This document shows positions 52,301-62,046 of a stretch of 64,000 bases of DNA, piece after piece. The DNA is from Lethocerus indicus. Taxonomy: Eukaryota > Arthropoda > Insecta > Hemiptera > Belostomatidae. The notes beneath the pieces were generated by a model. The model had not been told where the DNA came from, did no database searches, and was given only the letters and a program-made list of their open reading frames with translations. The position numbers and the translations under genes are program-made. The stretch's first letter is position 1. Every line of letters starts with the position of its first letter. Location: positions 10,971,600-11,035,599 of the forward strand of contig JACDQD010000007.1 of the NCBI GenBank assembly GCA_019843655.1, written 5' to 3'.

Positions 52301-52851
52301 CTGTAGTTTATTTCTCTGTATTGTTATTACTCGCTTTAATGTCAGACAACTTAATGTTCAGTACTTTAAACGTTATTACGCTTTCCCGTTATGCTTATAA
52401 TAAAAGACGTCTGCTTCGGTCTGATGTCTGTCTCGGATTTACATTTGTCGAGAAAAACATGATGGGCTCTCTTCAACTCGTGCCTAAATAACTTCGAATG
52501 CTGATGAAATTTCCCATTTTTAGTTGGTTTTATTATCGAATTTTGAAATGAAGAAATCGAATGAAGAAATGTTAAAGCTACTGGATTATTTGAAATAAGA
52601 CAATAGGCAATTCTTCCTAATTTAAATTTGAAAACGTAAGCAAGAAATCGTAGTCACTATTGTTTTCTGGTAAGTTATAAATTACTGTATGTTTAGTAAT
52701 ACATTTACAAATTGTGGAAGCTCTGTATTTGATACCAAATGTTCAAATGTTTTCTTTTAAATATTACAAAAAATAAACAGTAGGAGTGGGTTTCCCGATA
52801 ATTGTTGTTTAGGCAGACATCCGGAAATCGTGAGGTTCAAGTTCAAACTAG
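49312..52851. other. no gene recognised; region beyond the 3' end of the DIP-like gene
   Basis: A+T-rich, with a T-rich stretch 52010-52090 and a G-rich purine tract 52138-52200. Open frames at 49665-49958 and 51521-51895 (plus strand) show no recognisable motif. Confidence 0.5.
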
Positions 52852-52857
52852 TTTATT
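52852..52857 (-). other. candidate polyadenylation hexamer for the DIP-like gene
   Basis: The minus strand reads AATAAA here, about 435 nt after the stop codon at 53292. A variant ATTAAA is nearer (52978-52973). No transcript evidence is available, so the real 3' end could be either of these or farther downstream, where further AATAAA matches occur in A+T-rich DNA. Confidence 0.25.
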
Positions 52858-53291
52858 TACTAAAATTTAGAATCAATTTAGACGTTTCGAATAGCGCTCC
52901 GATATTCGAAAAAATATACCCGCGGTCCGAATTCGGATTTTTTCAGCACTAGATCCGAATTTTCAGAAATAATTTAATAGGCCAATCCGATAGTAGTGTC
53001 AGGGCAGGAGCCAGCCGCTATGTACAACAGCCCTACCGAGAATTGGCAGGGGGCGTGTGTGATTAGGATTTTTGTTTGAGGAAGGATCGCCCCGTCCGTT
53101 TATACAAAAACGACCCTTCGGGCTCAGTTTCGTTCGGTCGATTTGGGAACGCCGGTCTCCTCCGAGTTCGGTGGCCGGTGTGACTTGCGGGTAGGGGGGT
53201 GGGTGGGGAAGCAGTGACTTTTGTCGCCGGTTATTGTTATTGTTGTCTCTGGGTGTTATTGTTGATCGGGGTGGCCGGTACTGGTGTAGTA
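52858..53291 (-). other. presumed 3' untranslated region of the DIP-like gene
   Basis: Follows the stop codon on the minus strand. It is G+C-rich near the stop with CAACAATAAC-type runs, then A+T-rich. The extent is inferred from a candidate AATAAA only. The 98-codon open frame at 52999-53295 is a shadow in this region. Confidence 0.45.
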
Positions 53292-53404
53292 TCACCTGGT
53301 GAGCGCCGACGACCAGAAGTGGACCGCCAGGAGGAGGATCCAGCCGGCGGCCGCTTCCACCTGCTCGCCCCGGCCCCTACCGCTGCCCGCTTCTTCGGGA
53401 GGAC
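53292..53404 (-). CDS. DIP/lachesin-like Ig protein, terminal exon with GPI-type hydrophobic tail
   Basis: Last coding exon on the minus strand. The acceptor is CCGAATTGCAG ending at 53405, and the stop TGA is at 53294-53292. The split codon from the linker exon (G + GT = Gly) continues in frame with PPEEAGSGRGRGEQVEAAAG and then WILLLAVHFWSSALTR-stop. This is a charged/Gly spacer, a small-residue stretch (EAAAG) that could hold the omega site, and about 15 mostly hydrophobic residues at the extreme C-terminus with no cytoplasmic tail. That is the usual layout of a GPI-anchor signal, and DIP/lachesin family members are commonly GPI-anchored. The open frame begins only at the acceptor and has no in-frame Met, so ORF scanning misses it. 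The branch/polypyrimidine region is poor: the sequence before the AG is not T/C-rich, although ATTTAAC could serve as a branch site. It is inferred from phase and tail character, not from transcript data. Confidence 0.8.
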
Positions 53405-53461
53405 CTGCAATTCGGTTAAATGCATTTATCCTATTTATCCATCGTCTGTCGTCGATTTTAA

Positions 53462-54037
53462 CCCTTTGCACTCGAGAGGTGACTCTCGCTCACCACTTTG
53501 ATTGGTGCGGAAATTCGATGTAATCTATTTATGTTTCCTTATGTGGTGATTGTTATCTTGTTTATGCTTGTGATATCGTTCTTTGAAGTTCGGTCCTAAG
53601 CACTGCGTATAGAATCTTACAAAGACTACGTAATGTCCCTTTCAAACTACGTAAGATTTATAAGACTTATATTAGTCCAGTACCATGAAGCGGACTGCAT
53701 TTTCGGCATCAGTTCGAACTTGGCAGAAGGAACAGAAAAATTTAAATTTCTCTCTTCATTACCATGGAACGTAGTAATGAAATAAGTTCGAGTGAAGATG
53801 AATTTTATTTAGAGTTGCTAAACGAGGAAATTACAGCTATACACAGAGAGGTTGACGGTAGGGAGAACACGAGCAGTGATGACAGTGATGAAATAAGAGG
53901 TGTAAGAAGACGAAAGATCAGAATAATAGACAGTGACTGTGACAGTGGTGGTGATACTGCAGAAGATCCACGATCGCGCTACGAAACGCTTCGAGTTGCT
54001 GGTTAGTCCGCGCGGAAACGGCCTCGAGTGCAAAGGG
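53462..54037 (+). mobile_element. non-autonomous piggyBac-family element (internally deleted, 576 bp)
   Basis: The left end is TTAA (53458-53461) followed by CCCTTTGCACTCGAG. The right end is the exact inverted complement CTCGAGTGCAAAGGG (54023-54037) followed by CTAA, a one-base variant of the TTAA target. Terminal repeats starting CCC and TTAA target sites are the hallmark of piggyBac transposons. Just inside the left end, GGTGACTCTCGCTCACC forms a small subterminal dyad. The element keeps an ATG-initiated N-terminal open frame (53764-54006) but ends soon after it, whereas autonomous family members are roughly 2-2.5 kb, so the catalytic part has been lost. It lies in the last intron of the DIP-like gene in the opposite orientation. 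The left TTAA is about 52 bp from the terminal-exon acceptor. Confidence 0.87.
53764..54006 (+). pseudogene. N-terminal remnant of a piggyBac-type transposase
   Basis: An 80-codon frame starts in a strong context (ACCATGG). It encodes an acidic, Ser/Asp-rich segment beginning MERSNEISSSEDEFYLELL, with a basic RRRKIRI patch and a DSDCDSGGD cluster, then a stop at 54004. piggyBac transposases typically begin with such an acidic, disordered region before the DDD catalytic domain. Nothing of the catalytic domain or the Cys-rich C-terminus is present because the right terminal repeat follows within 20 bp. I infer that this is the 5' part of the parent transposase left by internal deletion. Whether a short peptide is made is unknown. 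Confidence 0.65.
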
Positions 54038-54084
54038 CTAATATAGCAAAATAACCGAGACACCGAGAGGAGACAGAAGATCGA

Positions 54085-54162
54085 GAAAACTGCGGTATTG
54101 AAACCCACAAGTTTGGAATACCCGTTTCGTGGTCTGCGAGGGTTTGGAATACTGCAGTTTTC
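54085..54162. repeat. imperfect inverted repeat, about 22-bp arms
   Basis: Left arm 54085-54106 (GAAAACTGCGGTATTGAAAC...) pairs with right arm 54140-54162 with about two mismatches and one indel. It lies just outside the piggyBac-derived element. The left arm and its flank (ACAGAAGATCG) resemble the arm at 14408-14456, suggesting one dispersed family. Confidence 0.75.
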
Positions 54163-56805
54163 ACGTCCTTCTACCCTAGTTTGTCATATATACATATATG
54201 GAATATGGAAATATTCGAGAATAAACAAAACAAAATAATGAGTGAGAAAGTAAATTCCCAGAGTAAAACCATATTCATCCAATTTACAATTTACAGCCTT
54301 TATTATGCTAAATATGTACACGTTATAATATAAGTGGGCGCCAGTTCTACACGTCGGGGGGACATTAACCTCTATATAAACGTAGTTAATATACCGTAGT
54401 TGCAGAGACCCCCTTGCTATATTGACGGCGTACCTTTGAAACCCATATATTCCAATATCAATTAAATGTTTAAGCGAGAACAAATGACTATAAACAGTAA
54501 TTAAGTAAGAGAGATAGTGAAACAGTTCTAAAATTAATCCTTCAATTTAACTAGAAGTACACAGCACGCTGTTGTAGTTCATTCATTATATAAACAAAAG
54601 TCTATGTTTACCCGTGTCCTTCCATTCTTCCACGTCGTATTCCTCTAGGATCTGATTTTCCGGTTGCCTTTGTTTCCAAACTTTCGTTCTGTTGCGACCT
54701 GAAATACAATTAACAAATCTTTCATTTACTTACAGTATATATTTCACATACGCATTATTTAACCGAGTGTTTGTTTGTACTACTCGAAATTTTATGTAAA
54801 GTAAATAAACAAGAATTTTTGTCCTTTAAATCGTTACAAATTAATAATATTTCGTTTGGATTATTAAAATACGAGAGCGGAAGAAAAATATGTTATTTAT
54901 TTTTATAAATAAATACAAATATGTCGGCGCAAAATATACAAAGATATGTGCCGGGTCGTATATCAAAATGTGATTTTCCATTACGAATACCACTGGAGAG
55001 GGCTGATTTATAGACTTATTGAATATCATCGATAAAATCGTATTTAAAGCCGACAGTTAACAGTAGACACCTGACGCGAGGGACAGGGGGAGTAATAATG
55101 GATAGTGTGTACCGCCCCCTAATATCGGACAGTAGGAAATTGATAGGTTATAATTGATTGAGGGCCGACCCCACCCACAGCGTGCGCCTCTGTACTGCCG
55201 CCCCATTCCAATCCACAACCGACCCCTAAACACAGGGCACAAAACGTGAAGGGATATATAAAAGCAGGCCAGGATATACCGATTCTATTATATTCATTGC
55301 TCCTGTCTCAGTCTCCATTAGAAAAATTATATTCTAGTCCTATTTCAAACGGGCATAAATCCACTGTCGTGGAGGTAATAAAAAACGGCAGTTTTTCACC
55401 CGTCAATGCCAAGAAAAATAAACTTTTCTTCGTGTTAATGTATTCATAGTTACTTAATTAATTGGACATTAAATTAGAGGAAGAATGCTAAAATATAAAC
55501 TGTATTAATTGTTTATTTTTAGTGGAGTAGGCCGAATCTTGACTATTTTCCAAAAGAGTTGTGAATTCGTAATTGGTCTTTTCATAAATTCCTATTTACG
55601 CGGTAGACTACACTGACCTTTATTGGTGAGCTTGGCGTGTAGCTTAAAAAAGGAAAAATCGTTTTCCTTTCCCTGCGGCGTATTTTCTTAGCATCCGGCT
55701 GGTTTCTTTGGACAAGAGCCCCAGCGGCGTGTTAAGTCAACGCATGAATATTTATAAGCCCCCCCGCCCCGCATTCCCCGTTCTGTCCCGTGCGCGATTC
55801 TCCCTCTCGCTCTCTCACCTCTCCACCACCTCCCCCCTCACACTCTCTCCTCTCTCTCTCTCCCTCTCTCTCGTCTCCGTTCATATTGCTCTGTCAATTA
55901 GAGCGGCGCCGGTACCACTATTTCCCCACTTCCGTCATTTCGCCCATCTCCCGAATTCTCGACGCGTTCGCTTTGAGCGAACCCAATCCGGCGTCGCCTA
56001 TTTTCCACGTTGTCGTGCGGCTCCTCTCAGAATTCCAGGCGGATCACATCACCCGCAGGAATGGAATATTCACATCCGCGCGAAAAGTCCAACGCGGTGT
56101 GGACCGATTCGCTAATTCCTGAAGGTACAGAGGAGGGAATGATAGGTATTTGAATACGCGACAGCGAACTGCAACGGTGCATTATTCAATCTACTGAACT
56201 CGATCTGCTCTGTTTCATTATTTTAACCGACACACAGAATTATTCTGAATGTTTCAGTTTCCACCGAAGCCCACAGGATAAAACAATTTCGTCGTCTGTC
56301 ATAGAAATAAACAAGTCTTGTAGAATTATGAGGTAATTAGAGAATCCATTTTCACTATCTGCACTCGACGTTGAAATAAATCGAGATATTAACTAAAGTT
56401 TAGTATAATTATATATTTTTGACGGCCTTTTATATACGCATTTTATTTATTATTCAACAATAGTCATGATCGAATAGTTAACATCACCAATGGTCTCCAC
56501 TTTAGAGAGATTTTATGTTTCCATCAAAAAAGACATTGCCTACGATCTCACAACAAAGAAATGAAACCCACGTTCGTCCTGTTTGTCCCTCTAATTGTTC
56601 GTATTATGTGAAGAGGAAGGGGTTGGAAGGTAATGTGCCCGTTTCTACTTCACGGTCCGGGGAATCGACTGTAGCATTAACAAACGACTGCGGTTTCCAT
56701 AACGTACTTCAGTCGGTCAATTTTCAAGTAATAGGGAAAGGAACAAGTGCCTGTTGAATTTGCGAGTTAGAATTTAATAAATCAATCCACACGGTTGCTC
56801 CTTTT

Positions 56806-56834
56806 AAGTGACTGCATTCTGAATGCAATCACTT
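56806..56834. repeat. hairpin, 13-nt arms with one mismatch
   Basis: AAGTGACTGCATT and AATGCAATCACTT are separated by CTG, in the last intron of the DIP-like gene. No function is evident. Confidence 0.8.
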
Positions 56835-59800
56835 GCAACACTGCAAATTTCGATCAAGTTTAGTATCTATTCCATAACTCCCCATATGTAATAACAATTG
56901 GCGTAGTACGTTAGTTAACTTGTTTGAAAAGTAAATTTTTTTAAATAATTTTTTCCCACCTCATATCCATGGAAACAAACTGCTGTAGTCAGATATATTT
57001 GGAACGTAAAGAGGCCAAGTAAACAAAATTTCAATTAAAAAGGTCAATCAGAAGTTCCGCGAAAAATACATTATCAACTGTCGGTCTCGTTTGTGAGTTC
57101 CTAGAATTTCGTAATGCATTTTATTGTTGACAGTTTCTTATAGCGCTTGAAACACTAATTAGTCATTTTTAGCTCGTACAAAAAAAATCAATTTCGGCTG
57201 CTGTTCTGTAACAGAGTTGGACAGAAATGTAGAAGAAATGAGGGCAAGGTCTTTTACAGATTAAATAGAAAACGTAATTTCCAGAGGGCATGAAAGGACT
57301 AATCGCAGGGTGAAGTAACAAATAGTATGTCAAAAATATGAACCCTTGGAATAAATGAAATACTATTTGTAGGTTATATACACATAAAATTAACTTTTGT
57401 TGCCAAGACAATTCCATAGAAAGGGAATTAATAAAATTTTTCGGCTTAAGCATGGAATATACTAAACTGTCTAATTGATTGTCATGACAAAACAAACAAA
57501 CAAAAGGTTCTTAATTAATGACCTGTAATCAATTTTATGCGGATACATTATCCGTTTTTGCACAACTCACCTTTCCTAGTATTACACTGTTAATTAGTTT
57601 TCAACTACTGGTGGTAGTTCTACTTCCACTGTTTCAACATTTTCTGAAAAGGTTTACCCACAATCTACTTTAAAAAGATTAATATTTATGATCACTTGTT
57701 TTTTACTTAAATCGTAATTTCATTTTTATTTCAAGAGAGAATTATGTTATAAAAATCATTCTTCCTTTTAAAAGTTGTGATAAATTCTAATTCCCCATTT
57801 CTTTGATCACGAGGCAGTCTTCTTTACGGTGTATTATTTTTCTTTCAGGAAACAAATTTTCTTTTAGCTCGGCAATAAAACGAGGCGATCGGTCATCACT
57901 TGCAAAATTATAATTCCTTAAAGATTATACACAGGAAGATTATGGCATTAGCGCAACTCTTAATAAATACAAGTTGAATAAAACTGAAAGGGTTAGTCCT
58001 CTAATAAATTCAATATTGAATTCGGTTTAACTACATTTTAATAAACGACAATATAATCCAGTTTCTAAAAGTTACACTAATCATATTTGCCTCCCGGGTT
58101 CTTACTGCGGGGTCCTATTATTCCATTAGCCCCAGTTCCCCAACCGACCTTCCTTCCCTCTCGAAACATCCTCCGTCGTCTACGTTCCAATTTATATTTT
58201 ATCTTCCCCCATTCTGTTTTATGCCTTTCCTTCACTATTTCTGCTTCTCCTCGGTCTCAAATATTTCTGATTGTCCGTGGTACCTCCCACCATTCTCTGG
58301 GTCCAGGCTGCCTCCATCCCTTTCGATTCCTTCTTAACCCGCCCCCGTCTCTCTCCGTTTCTGTCGCCGTTCAAACGGAATTGAATAATAATTCTTGCTC
58401 GATCCCTTCCCTTCCTAACCGACCGCTTTAAACCTCGAGTCCCTTCCGACCGTCCCCATATCCTTTTCTCCTTTACCGTCTCCTCAGTTCGACTCAATTA
58501 CCGCGTTCTAAATTGAAATTGGTTCCCGACTGTAATTCCTCCCCTCCCTTCCCCTCGTATGTCTGTTGCCCCTCCCCGCTCCGTCCCATTGTTTTTCCTT
58601 ATTGTTTCTGCCGTAATAAGGTTCCGCGCTGGATTCCACAAGGGCCGATTCGAGCGCTGAATAATTGCAACGAACATTACTTTCATTGGCGCACCGTTAA
58701 GCGGCTCTATCTATCACAGGGCCCGCTTCCACTTGTATTCTACACCGCCCGAGAATGTTCATTTGTTGTTCGTACCTTGTGTAGAATTATTATATGAGGA
58801 ATAATAGCGGACAGAAAACAATATATTGCTTAGCATACATCGAAAAGCTGCAGAGCAACGCAGTCTCATACATTATTCATGCCCACTTCTTTACATTTGG
58901 AAGCCTATATCTTTATATATAAACAACGAGCCAGTTTCATCTGAATTTATTTCGGTCCTGTTGAATCATTTGCATGTTTTTTGTCTAATTTTTTTATACC
59001 ATGAACCATTTACCAAGAATTTTCAAACCACTAAATGTGGACTCCTATCCAGGTAATAGATAAAGTGACAATAATTTTATGGTCGGCTAGCAGTTTTAAA
59101 TTAAATCAATAGGGAGGGGGAGGGCACGATCGGGATATTTCTCACTGAAGGGATTAAACTAGATTAAATATGAATCGCCTGGATCGAATAATACCGCATT
59201 AATTCGGTGAAAATATATAAATTTATTTATATCATCAAAGGGGGCTTCTGTTTTGCTTTTTAAGAGGGCGGTTTTGAAACTACAATCCCGCTTTTAAGGG
59301 GCCTGCAGGAGCGTGAAATTCGTTAAATGGGATAGTCCCTCGGCCCACTCCCAGGACCCTTGGCTATTAAAACGAGTTTTGAACTCGTTTCGAAAATATG
59401 CTAAGTAGACTCCGGCCCGGGAATTAGCCTGGACCTAGGGCCCGGTAATTTGTAAGGTAAACTGTTGATAAACCTTTCTCCCTACAACAGTTCTTCCCAT
59501 TATTGTCGACGCGAATAACTTCAACTGGGCGAGTGAGCCTTAGCGAGTTTTCTGTGCGTCACTACACCAATTTGTTGTGAAAATAGCGTACAGTTCGTTT
59601 TGCCGATACAAAAGTAACACCGATCGGGCGGCAATCATTAAATCAACGTGATTTTTTTCCTAGATCCGACGATTTAGAGAAATGTTACACTCGTTTTCAT
59701 GAAATTAGCGTTGTTTTGCTTTCCTACGCAAGAAACGAAGAATACAAAAGCAATAGGAGGCAAATTAAGACTGCCTTGTCAGTCAAATTACCGAGTGGAA

Positions 59801-60307
59801 ACTCTATATAGCGTCTACTGTGTTAATATTCGCGGAAATGCACCAGTGGAATTCCATTTTATTTTATTTGCTTACCGCTGATCACTAACTACGCTTATTA
59901 CTATGGTGATTGGTAGTTCAAAGAGCGATCTTTATACCGCGATTATTCTTTTGAAATATAATCCGCACGGTCACGGGTATAACGCTCAACCCATTGTACA
60001 TTGGAACTGCTCAGATAATAGGGATTCATCCGGTTTAATTGCCCCCCCTTTGCGATACTCATGAATGTCCTGATCAAAATATTTTTTGCAGGATAAATCC
60101 GGATCCGCGGTTAATAAAATTCGCTGTTAAAAGCTTTTTCAATCCTCCGGAGTTTAGTTTAAATACTCCCAATTTTTCCCGCTGAAATTTATTGTTCTAT
60201 AATCATGGAATGAAATCGTAGAAATTCGCTAGAATGGAGTCGATAGAATATTTATTTAATAATTAACTCAATACGTAATATACTATTGCATATAGAAGGT
60301 ACAATAC

Positions 60308-60376
60308 CTTTCTTTTTGACGACAATTTCTGTCGTGCTCGGTGCCATTGTTGTGGTAGTAGAAGGTGCCGGGATTT
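60308..60376 (-). CDS. DIP/lachesin-like Ig protein, Thr/Pro-rich linker exon
   Basis: Small 69-nt exon, below normal ORF size cut-offs. The minus-strand acceptor is TATGTTACAG ending at 60377 and the donor is a weaker GTATTG (60307-60302). Joining it to the previous exon completes a split codon (G + AA = Glu) and gives KLD-EIPAPSTTTTMAPSTTE followed by IVVKKK. An EIP..TTTT linker directly after the last Ig domain is typical of insect DIP/lachesin-like proteins, which is why I accept so short an exon. It is phase 1 at both ends, so it can be skipped or included without shifting the frame. The Thr/Ser run is a plausible O-glycosylated stalk between the Ig domains and the membrane anchor. Support comes from the splice sites, exact phase agreement and family resemblance. 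The weak donor is the main uncertainty. Confidence 0.85.
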
Positions 60377-61896
60377 CTGTAACATAAAAAGAGATTGTAT
60401 GAAATTTCGATCGTAGTCGTTTTCGTGGCTGCAACAGTCAGCGAGTTCTTGTTTGAGGAATTTGCCTAACTTGAATCGGATGAATAATTAAATTAATTTT
60501 TGAAAACCATTCCGTGCATTATGTTCAAGGAATTCGTACTGAATTCCTTGAACCGAATTGTGCTGAATTAATGATTGCATAGAAGCAATTAAGTACGCAC
60601 ATATGTCTAATCAGGTAGTTCCATAATTTACGAGAGCGGACAAGCCAACCAGATGCTTCAATTTGGACAGTTGGAGGGCTAAATAAATGATAGACAATGC
60701 ATCAATCGGAGGTGTCATTAATACGGAGGATGCAAAAAGACTGGCGGACGCCGGGGCAAAGCGTCGGGCGTCATTATTATCGGACCTCGTAGCGTCGCGA
60801 CGCCGCCGCCGCCGCCTCCCGCTAATTGGATTAGTTTTCGAAACAAGAACTTAAAGCGGATGGTCGTAAAATTCAGGTGGGACGGAGAGCAGAATGGCGG
60901 GGGCTGGTTCTGGTTTGGCTCCTGTGTTCGGTTAACTAGATTTGTTGTTGTAGGCGGCGGGGAGCGGGGGAACGCGGCAACAAACAAACTGAAATAATAC
61001 CTCGTTTCCTGGATTCATACTTATTACAGGAGCGAGATAGAAACGTCGCCGTATTGTAATTTAACTTTTCAGACTTGCGCTCTCGACGCATTACCTGCTT
61101 CTTCCGCGGCCCGGTGATGTGAGTCTGACCAACCGTCCTCTCTGCTTTACAATTCCTCCTGCACTCTTACTATACTATATTATTTTACTAAATCAAATAT
61201 ATAGTAGAGAATGAACATTGCTGTAGATTTAAATTTTCTCATACATTCCACAGAATAGTGAAAAAACACTTAGCTTATAAGATTATGAATTAGTTTTCAT
61301 CTTTTATTAATTTGGTTCCCTCTTGTTATTTGTGCAACACTACGTTCACCTGTTCATTGGTATTTTGTCATTTTATATTTCAGTGTATTTTACTGACGTT
61401 TATTCATGTAACTATGTATTTTCAGAGTAATCTTTTAAGTAATCTCTTGCGGAGACCACCCCATTTACAATCCCCATCTAACAAGTTGACGGTTTGAAAA
61501 TTTATTTATCACAAATGGTAATCAATGAGATGGAGCATTTTTTTACAAACGTAAGAATCTGGGTTGTACTCGTTCTTGGAAAAGAACCTGGAAAATAGTG
61601 TTTTGGGTTGGTGACCTTTAGTATGGATCTGATCCAATGGCTGACGTCTCCCATCTGTCTGTTGCTCCCGCTGTTGAATCTGGGATAACCGAAATGGCCG
61701 TAACATTAAACTTCAAATAGATATCCACTTCGCTCGTCTTATAGTTTTTATTTTTCATTAAGGTTCATTTATTTTTAGGCGTATCATCGGTCCTGGCGAT
61801 GACAGGATGCTTAATCGAAATCCGGCTTGCGTTAGCACCGTTGGCATTACTTTTATTTTCGTCCTGGCACTCTTATTATTCATTCATCTCACTTAC
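60377..61896 (-). other. intron between the Ig exon and the linker exon
   Basis: The 1,520-bp intron is defined by GTAAGT at 61896 and ACAG at 60377 on the minus strand. It contains a short GCC run near 60801-60818 and a perfect 12-bp-arm hairpin at 60524-60552. No other exon-like segment was recognised in it. Confidence 0.8.
60524..60552. repeat. perfect hairpin, 12-bp arms and 5-nt loop
   Basis: TTCAAGGAATTC, then GTACT, then GAATTCCTTGAA. It lies in the intron about 150 nt upstream (minus sense) of the linker-exon acceptor. No function can be assigned. Confidence 0.9.
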
Positions 61897-62046
61897 CGTC
61901 CAGTTTGATGAGCCCGTCCGTTTCGCCGAGTGAGTTCTTAGCGACGCACTGGTAGGAACCGAAATCGGCCCTTGTGACGCTCCTGATCTTGAGCATCATG
62001 TACTTGTTGTAGCCGTTGTCCATCGAGACCGCCTCGTACTTCTCCC
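61897..62046 (-). CDS. DIP/lachesin-like Ig protein, exon encoding the second half of the last Ig domain
   Basis: Internal 150-nt exon. Read on the minus strand, it follows a pyrimidine-rich acceptor ending TTTCAG at 62047 and ends before a consensus GTAAGT donor (61896-61891). It starts and ends in phase 1 and encodes 49 complete residues beginning EKYEAVSMDNGY and ending in GETDGLIKLD. It carries the Ig-fold E strand (YMMLKIRSV) and the F-strand signature DFGSYQC, with the Asp, Tyr and Cys of a V/I-set domain, followed by the AKNSLGE turn typical of insect DIP and lachesin-like proteins. The exon is much richer in G+C than its flanks. From family knowledge, these are neuronal cell-surface recognition proteins with three Ig domains that bind Dpr partners in synaptic wiring. 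The first half of this domain, with its other Cys, must be in an upstream exon above base 64000. Assignment to a particular DIP paralogue is not possible from this fragment. Confidence 0.93.

Larger units (their letters stand above)
53405..60307 (-). other. last intron of the DIP-like gene
   Basis: This 6.9-kb intron runs from GTATTG at 60307 to GCAG at 53405 (minus sense). It holds the piggyBac-derived element at 53462-54037, an inverted repeat at 54085-54162, CT-rich DNA near 55803-55873 and a hairpin at 56806-56834. The C-rich stretch 58090-58560 contains only chance open frames. I found no further phase-1 exon, but a short alternative exon cannot be excluded. Confidence 0.7.

Noticed and set aside
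53199..53501. Plus-strand 100-codon frame with a hydrophobic start
   Set aside because: It is antisense to the DIP-like terminal exon and runs into the piggyBac terminus. The minus-strand reading is supported by splice phase.
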